Shown here: positions 58,951 to 64,000 of the stretch, one piece after another
Layout: the number at the start of each line of letters is the position of its first letter
How positions within the stretch are numbered: the first letter of the stretch is position 1
Source of the DNA: Colimorpha sp045222295
Lineage (GTDB): Bacteria; Bacteroidota; Bacteroidia; Bacteroidales; P3
DNA: 64,000 nt
Assembly: GCA_045222295.1 (NCBI GenBank)
Contig: JBGUXP010000005.1
Coordinates: 22,288-86,287, forward strand
Direction of reading: 5' to 3'
Program-made: the position numbers and the translations under genes
The notes under the pieces: generated by a model
Database searches by the model: none
What the model was told of the DNA's origin: nothing
Seen by the model: only the letters and a program-made list of their open reading frames with translations

Positions 58951-60852
58951 TTACTGCAGCTTGAGGTGTTTCTTGCCGTTCTGCAGGTAGATGCCGCGGA
59001 AGGTGTTGGGGACCTCGGTGCCGAGGTAGCGGCCGTCGAGGGTGAAGACGCGCGGATCGTTGACACCCTGTTGTTCGGCCTCCACGTCTTCAATGCCGGT
59101 GGTGCCGCTATTGCCACCAACATAGCAGTTGCCTTCAAAATGAGAGGTGCCGCCGGTGACATTGTTGCCGGTGGCAACAGAGGGGGAGCTGGGTGCTGAG
59201 ATAACTAATTTGCCAGAATTGTTGCCACCGGGGCCGCCGGGGCCACCGCCGGTGCTGATGGTGGGTATTTGGAAGGCTATGGCGTTGTCGTCGTAGGTGA
59301 CGGTGTACCAAGTATTGCTGCTGACGGAGGATTGCTGGATGTAGGGCTGGCTGATGACGCTGCCGTTCTCGATACCTCCCACGGCAATGACGACACCGCC
59401 GTTGATATAGAGCTTCTTCTGCTCCTCACTGTTGGCGTCGAGAGCCAACTCGGGCGAGCGGGCGCCGATGGCGTACACCAGGCCGCCGTTGATGTAGAAG
59501 TTGCCATTGGCATCCATACCGTCGTTGTTGGTGGCGCGCGAATAGATGAAGCCGCCATTGACGGTCATGTCCAGTGCCGAGTTGATGCCGTCGTCATAGG
59601 CGTTGACATAAATCTCGCCACCATTGATGACGAGGGTGTCTTTACTTTCAATGCCTTCGCCATTGGTGCCACTCGTGGTCACCTTGATGGTGCCGCCGTT
59701 GATGACGATGCCGCCGCTGTAGGTGTAGCTGTTGTCAACCTGCGTCTTGAGGCCGGCCTTGATGCCCTTGGGCGACGAGTAGTAGTCGCTACTGATGCGG
59801 TCAGTGTTGCCGGTGTAGTGGGTGTTCTCGGTGGTGCCGTTGTTGTAGTAAAGACCGCCGCTGGTAGTGACGGTGATGGTGCCGTCGGTGATGGTGAGCA
59901 CGCTATCGCACTTCATGCCCTTGCCACCCGAGCCGGTGGAGGTGAGGTTGAGCGTGCCGCCGCTGATGTTCATGTTGCCGTCGGCGCTGAGACCACAGGC
60001 AGCTTTGGTCTCCAGGTCATCGGTGTCCCACATGCCCTTGCCGCTGGTAGTGACGGTGATGTCGCCACCGCTGATATTCATGTCGCCGGCAGCTTTGATG
60101 CCTTTGGCAGCGATGGCGGAGCAGTTGATATTGATGGTACCACCCTCGATGTAGATATTACCGCTGTCCTCGTCCTCGTGGTCGGCCGTCTCGCCAGTGG
60201 AGGTGTCGCCGTCGAGGTCGCACTGGATGCCGTCATCGCCCGTACCATTGATGGTAACATTGCCACTCTCCATCAGGAAGAACTGGTTGCAGGAGATGCC
60301 GTCGCCCACCGCCGAGGTGATGTTGAGGGTGGCGTTCTTGAGGGTGATATACTCGCCGGCCTTGATGGCGTGCTTCACGTTGCCCACCACGTTGAGGGTG
60401 CCCTGCTGGGCAAATTCGGCGTGACCCTTGATGTAGAGGCAGCCCTTCTGCGAGCCGCCGACGGCGTCGACGAGGCTGTTGGTGGTGCCAGTGATGACCT
60501 TCACCTTGATGCGCTTGCCGTTCTGGATATGCACGGCGGCGCCGCTATAGACGGGCGTGGCGTTGGTCAGCGTCAAGCCGCCCAGCTCGACGGTGGCCTT
60601 GTAGGAGCCCGACATATAGAACTCGCCGTCGGTCGACGTGCCGCTGAGGTTATAGGTAATCTCGGTGGCGAGGTCGCTGCTCTGCGCGATTTTGACATGG
60701 GCACCCGATTGGGTGACGGTGAGGTACTGCGAGACGGTGGGGTCGACGGTGACGGTGGCGGTGTCGCCCGTGTACACCACCGTGACATTCTGCGCCTGAG
60801 CGGAACAGACTCCCAACAGCAATGCAACTAAAAAGAGGTTGATTTTCTTCAT
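58951..60852 (-). CDS. Secreted beta-helix protein, Cthe_2159-like carbohydrate-binding type, with T9SS-like tail
   Basis: A 633-aa protein. Signal peptide MKKINLFLVALLLGVCSAQAQ. The main part is a repeated beta-helix with motifs such as GDGISCNQFFLMESGNVTINGTGDDGIQ (given here as GDGISCN and GDDGIQC), SGGDITVTTSGKG, NGGEIYVNAYDDGIN and DGMDANGNFYINGG; this is the pattern of the Cthe_2159 polysaccharide-binding family. A Gly-rich segment (STGGGPGGPGGNNSG) precedes a C-terminus DPRVFTLDGRYLGTEV to the end that resembles a short T9SS sorting tail. Asp-Gly pairs suggest calcium binding. The GC-rich codons make long antisense frames that are not real. Confidence 0.78.
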   Translation of the reverse strand: MKKINLFLVALLLGVCSAQAQNVTVVYTGDTATVTVDPTVSQYLTVTQSGAHVKIAQSSDLATEITYNLSGTSTDGEFYMSGSYKATVELGGLTLTNATPVYSGAAVHIQNGKRIKVKVITGTTNSLVDAVGGSQKGCLYIKGHAEFAQQGTLNVVGNVKHAIKAGEYITLKNATLNITSAVGDGISCNQFFLMESGNVTINGTGDDGIQCDLDGDTSTGETADHEDEDSGNIYIEGGTININCSAIAAKGIKAAGDMNISGGDITVTTSGKGMWDTDDLETKAACGLSADGNMNISGGTLNLTSTGSGGKGMKCDSVLTITDGTITVTTSGGLYYNNGTTENTHYTGNTDRISSDYYSSPKGIKAGLKTQVDNSYTYSGGIVINGGTIKVTTSGTNGEGIESKDTLVINGGEIYVNAYDDGINSALDMTVNGGFIYSRATNNDGMDANGNFYINGGLVYAIGARSPELALDANSEEQKKLYINGGVVIAVGGIENGSVISQPYIQQSSVSSNTWYTVTYDDNAIAFQIPTISTGGGPGGPGGNNSGKLVISAPSSPSVATGNNVTGGTSHFEGNCYVGGNSGTTGIEDVEAEQQGVNDPRVFTLDGRYLGTEVPNTFRGIYLQNGKKHLKLQ

Positions 60853-61160
60853 AATAATGATATTAAAATTTGTGTTGTCCTTTGTAAAATGCTATAAATC
60901 AATGTTTATTTTTTTGAATGCTAAGAATATTTCCAACTGCAAAAATACCAATCTATTCTTTCTTAATAAATAACATATCGGCGGTATTATTTGACAAAAA
61001 TACCGATGAGGGGTATTGTAGACCGCTTGCCGTTGAGTACTTCGTGAAATACAAGAATCGGCTCAATTGTTGGCGGGTATATTATTCTTTTTTATCGTCG
61101 TTGAGCCGATAATTGGAAAAATATTGCTATCTTTGCACCGATTTTCATTATTACGTTACA
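60853..61160. other. Intergenic region upstream of the Fic gene
   Basis: Divergent A/T-rich gap of 308 bp. An inverted repeat, ATCGGCTCAA (61057-61066) and TTGAGCCGAT (61101-61110), has a 34-bp spacer. A TATCTTTG -7 box lies at 61129-61136, 24 bp before the Fic start; no good -33 box. Confidence 0.5.
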
Positions 61161-62195
61161 ATGGATATCTATAGGGAAATATTACAGTTTCTACACTATC
61201 ACCCGCAGTCTTCACGCGATGAAATAGCACATGGAACCGCATTCGAAGGCAGCGATGCCACTATGAAACGGCTTCTGGCGACAGGTGTCCATAATGGAAA
61301 CATCGTGGTCGAGGGTAAGGCCCGCGCCACACGCTACCGTCTTTCCAACCAGGCACACCTGCTGATGCCGCTCAACCTGGATACCTACTTCGCACTTGAT
61401 GTGGATGAACGACAGGTGCAGACCTCTTTCAACTTCGAACTGATTCGTGAACAGTTGCCCGCCGTCAGGCTTTTCAACGACGAGGAAAACACTCATCTGC
61501 ATGAGTTGCAGGATGAGTTCCGTCGGCATGTGAGCGAAATGACCGAAAACGAGTATCGCAAGGAGATGGAACGCTTGGGTATAGACCTCAGTTGGAAATC
61601 GTCGCAGATTGAGGGCAACACCTACTCGCTGTTGGAGACCGAGCGTCTGCTCCGTGAGAGCAAAACAGCCGACGGCAAAACCAAGGAGGAGGCGGTGATG
61701 CTGCTCAACCACAAGGATGCCCTGCATTTCATCCTTGACAATCCCGACTATCTGCGGACATTGACTGTTGATCATATTGAGGATATTCATCAGTTGCTGA
61801 CCAAGGAACTCTCGGTTGACAGAGGCATTCGTCGCCGTCGTGTGGGTATCACAGGCACCAACTACCATCCGCTGGATAATGAATTCCAGATTCGCGAGGC
61901 AATGCGCGACACATGTAATCTGATCAACGGGAAGGATAATATCTTCGAGAAGGCCCTGCTGACGCTAGTGCTCCTGTCATACATCCAGGCATTTTCGGAT
62001 GGAAACAAACGCACTGCCCGTATCACAAGCAACGCTATACTTATAGCCAACGGCTATTGTCCGCTGAGTTTTCGTTCTGTCGACTCCATCGACTACAAGA
62101 AGGCTATGCTTATCTTCTATGAGCAGAATAACCTCTACGCTTTCAAGCAGATTTTCATTGATCAGTTTGAATTTGCCGTGAGGGAGTATTTCTAA
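61161..62195 (+). CDS. Fic-domain protein with Gln in place of the catalytic His
   Basis: 344 aa from MDIYREILQFLHYHP; an upstream in-frame ATG gives 16 unlikely residues overlapping the -7 box. A winged-helix-like N-terminus covers about 1-80. The inhibitory motif SSQIEGN (147-153) fits the Fic class with an N-terminal inhibitory helix. The Fic motif, normally HPFxxGNGRTxR, reads QAFSDGNKRTAR (276-287). The base His is therefore Gln, and AMPylation is doubtful. The gene precedes the AraC regulator by 47 bp. Confidence 0.85.
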   Translation: MDIYREILQFLHYHPQSSRDEIAHGTAFEGSDATMKRLLATGVHNGNIVVEGKARATRYRLSNQAHLLMPLNLDTYFALDVDERQVQTSFNFELIREQLPAVRLFNDEENTHLHELQDEFRRHVSEMTENEYRKEMERLGIDLSWKSSQIEGNTYSLLETERLLRESKTADGKTKEEAVMLLNHKDALHFILDNPDYLRTLTVDHIEDIHQLLTKELSVDRGIRRRRVGITGTNYHPLDNEFQIREAMRDTCNLINGKDNIFEKALLTLVLLSYIQAFSDGNKRTARITSNAILIANGYCPLSFRSVDSIDYKKAMLIFYEQNNLYAFKQIFIDQFEFAVREYF

Positions 62196-62242
62196 AAAAC
62201 GATAGACAGCATTACCCAAAGTAAACTGGGGCAGAACTGAAT

Positions 62243-63094
62243 ATGAAAGAAAAGCAGCCATACACCCATCCAATCACTCTTTATAATCAGCGAATCAAGG
62301 ATGAAGGCATCGTTGTGCTCGACGATGCAAGAGGTTTGCCCACTGGCAAAGAGCCGTTTGTTTCGCCCGATTATGTTATCTGTATCGGACATAGAGGCCG
62401 AATAGATCTCATGTACGACGACTATGCCGACTTTTCCGAGAAACACTCCGTGGGTGTCATCTTTCCCAACCATGCCCTTACGACGGTGAGCAAGACCGAC
62501 GACTACCTAGCCACGCTGATTGTGGTCAATGTCTCGATGCTGAACGACCCCATGTTACAAATCATCAACCAGATGCGCTACCGCTACGAGCCGCACCCGT
62601 GCGTATTGCTCGACAAGCACGAATACCGGATGATAATGAACGTGGTGGAGATAATGAGAGAAACGTCGCATATTGAACTGACCGACCGTCGTGTTTTTTT
62701 GGCGCGCCAACTGGAGTTCCTGCTGCGATTGCTCAGCTATTATCGCTCCCAAAAACTGAATGAGATCCACACCGACAAGCGCGTCAGCACCCAGTTCCAC
62801 AACGACCTCGCAAAGCACTTCCGCCAGCATCGCGACGTGGGCTTCTATGCCCAGCAGGCCTGCCTGTCGGCCAAACATTTCAGCACCGTCATCAAGGAGG
62901 AGACAGGCCACACCGCCGCCCACTGGATACACACCCAGATGATAGCCGAGGCCAAGATGCTGCTGCACATGCGGCGCGACCTCACCGTGCAAGCCATCGC
63001 CGACATGCTAGGCTTCGACGAGCAAGCCACCTTCAGTCGCTACTTCCGCCGCGAGACAGGCATTTCTCCCACCGACTTCCGCGAAGGGAAATGA
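62243..63094 (+). CDS. AraC-family transcriptional regulator
   Basis: A 283-aa regulator. The N-terminal domain, about 1-170, looks like a cupin-type sensor (GVIFPNHALTTVSKTDDYL). The C-terminal HTH pair has HFSTVIKEETGHTAAHWI and LTVQAIADMLGFDEQATFSRYFR, the AraC signature, ending FRRETGISPTDFREGK. It follows the Fic gene by 47 bp, so the two may be co-transcribed. Targets unknown. Confidence 0.9.
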   Translation: MKEKQPYTHPITLYNQRIKDEGIVVLDDARGLPTGKEPFVSPDYVICIGHRGRIDLMYDDYADFSEKHSVGVIFPNHALTTVSKTDDYLATLIVVNVSMLNDPMLQIINQMRYRYEPHPCVLLDKHEYRMIMNVVEIMRETSHIELTDRRVFLARQLEFLLRLLSYYRSQKLNEIHTDKRVSTQFHNDLAKHFRQHRDVGFYAQQACLSAKHFSTVIKEETGHTAAHWIHTQMIAEAKMLLHMRRDLTVQAIADMLGFDEQATFSRYFRRETGISPTDFREGK

Positions 63095-63367
63095 CGATTT
63101 CCAAAAACCCTCTGGTGCCCCAAAAAGAAAGGGCATCCTCTGGGGACACCCTTTGATGTTGATGCTGCGGGGCGGAGGGGTTGCGGCTGAAGAGCGCAAC
63201 CTGAGCCACGCGGAACAAGGAATTACTCTTCCTCGCTGGCGGCTTCCTCGTAGGCTTTGAGGAGGGCCTGCTGTGGTATGCCCATGAGCACCGCTGAAAT
63301 AAATCAAATGTAGCGAATAACGTCGGCGGGGACGAGTTGACTCGCTATAACTATTCATAACTAATAT

Positions 63368-63709
63368 GTGCTCGCGACCTTTGGTTCGTAGCTGCTGTGC
63401 TGTGGCTGCCGACCGAAGTGGAGGCAAGGTTGGGGTAAAAGTAGCGTGGCAACGCCCGCGAACACCTTTGAAAAGAACTAATGAAGTGAGCAACTCGGAC
63501 ACGCCGAAGGGAGGCAGGCCCGCGTGGGGGACGATGAGCAAAGCTCCAGTGAAGCTTTGCCGCCAACATGGAAGATGTGCGGGGGGGGATGCGAAGGATG
63601 AAGAAAGCCTGCGGCTTTCGATAGCGTTCCCGTGCATACGGGATGCATGACGGAAGTCAATGCAAGCGGAGAATGATACAGAATCAGCAAAAAGGACACC
63701 CATGGGGTG
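63368..63709. ncRNA. Candidate structured RNA
   Basis: Closing stem GTGCTCGCG/CGCGAACAC (63368-63376, 63457-63465), GCGT/ACGC inside, then GCAAAGCT/AGCTTTGC (63538-63560), GAAAGCC/GGCTTTC (63603-63619), CCCGT/ACGGG (63629-63642) and CACCC/GGGTG (63697-63709). The strand is not known. No family recognised. Confidence 0.3.
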
Positions 63710-63767
63710 GACTTACCGATTGCTCTGCCTGGCGGGTGGGGGGCTCTTTCCTGTCAATAAGGGATGG

Positions 63768-63854
63768 TTTCGGCTATCATAATTAACAAATCAGAATACC
63801 GCTTTTTCGGCTATCTTTGAAACAATCAATTATTCCTCTTTTTTTTCGGCTATC
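63768..63854. repeat. Three spaced direct repeats
   Basis: TTTCGGCTATC at 63768-63778, 63805-63815 and 63844-63854, spaced 37 and 39 bp. Confidence 0.7.
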
Positions 63855-64000
63855 TGATAAAACACATAATATACCGCTGATTCCGATTGAATAAGAAAAA
63901 CGCCATTTCTTGAAATATTTTGAGGTTCCAAGCAGGCGAGCTGCGTCACTATCAACGTCCACTGGACGTTTCTCAGCTTTACCGATGAAAAGAATTCACT

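Larger units (their letters stand above)
63095..64000. other. Gene-poor, hairpin-rich end region
   Basis: About 900 bp without a supported gene. 63223-63285 (minus strand) reads MGIPQQALLKAYEEAASEEE, possibly the 3' end of a truncated gene. 63368-63709 holds several perfect hairpins. 63768-63854 holds three direct repeats of TTTCGGCTATC. Long antisense frames here have no family resemblance. Confidence 0.5.

Noticed and set aside
59269..60831. 520-codon open frame on the plus strand opposite the beta-helix gene
   Set aside because: It is the shadow of a repetitive GC-rich gene; its translation is a Val/Asp/Gly-rich string without domains, while the minus strand has a signal peptide and a known repeat pattern.
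63008..63703. 231-codon minus-strand frame over the hairpin-rich region
   Set aside because: It runs antisense into the AraC gene, its composition resembles no protein family, and it spans several perfect hairpins.

Overview
The window reads as chromosomal DNA of an anaerobic member of the Bacteroidales (Bacteroidota), mid-50s GC with A/T-rich intergenic gaps. Seen directly: promoters of the Bacteroidota form TTTG-N19/20-TAnnTTTG (nine listed), starts mostly without Shine-Dalgarno sequences, a complete 2.39-kaa SprA translocon of the type IX secretion system (T9SS), three secreted proteins with T9SS-like C-terminal tails, and the gene order thrS-infC-rpmI-rplT. HydG points to [FeFe]-hydrogenase metabolism. 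No species is assigned.

Layout. 1-4.1 kb: M24 aminopeptidase (5' end missing), a REP-associated tyrosine transposase inside palindromic repeats, and a TGS-domain nucleoside kinase meeting aroK tail to tail. 4.1-19.9 kb, minus strand: a long co-directional run M64 protease - lipoprotein - ruvA - sprA - TPR protein, then dedA - sufS - recN - aroK. 20-22.3 kb, plus strand: tsaC - membrane protein - panC - tRNA-Gln. 22.3-30.7 kb: an 8.4-kb island bounded by a 17-bp duplication of the tRNA-Gln 3' end, with a frameshifted MazF/PemK module, a sigma factor operon, a secreted M6 protease, a TonB-type receptor and a wrecked tyrosine recombinase. 30.8-37.2 kb: two DUF3857/transglutaminase-like proteins, a calycin-like protein, a HerA-like ATPase and an outer-membrane barrel. 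37.5-44.3 kb: TM1266-like regulator and HydG, another barrel, mtnN-luxS, a histidine kinase, and a C10 protease. 44.4-54.5 kb: translation and repair genes (rpsF-rpsR-rplI, six tRNAs, mutS, rplS-rplT-rpmI-infC-thrS). 54.5-64 kb: accessory material (43-aa membrane peptide, LysR regulator, AspT-type permease, a fused acetyltransferase, a carbohydrate-binding-type secreted protein, Fic, AraC), ending in about 900 bp without a gene but rich in hairpins.

How the genes work together. SprA would export the M6 and C10 proteases and probably the beta-helical protein at 58951. MtnN and LuxS are consecutive steps of S-adenosylhomocysteine recycling. RuvA, RecN and MutS serve recombination and repair. 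The TM1266-like protein and HydG belong to hydrogenase maturation, although HydE, HydF and the hydrogenase are not here.

The least expected pattern is a family of very short tandem repeats with 7- or 9-bp units. They lie between genes and also inside reading frames: recN, the HerA-like gene, aroK, ruvA, a signal peptide, a PurL-like gene, and an acetyltransferase where the repeat forms the linker joining two former genes. Together with the tRNA-Gln island, the infC ATA start, the Fic protein lacking its catalytic histidine and the hairpin-rich end region, these are the points most worth a second look.
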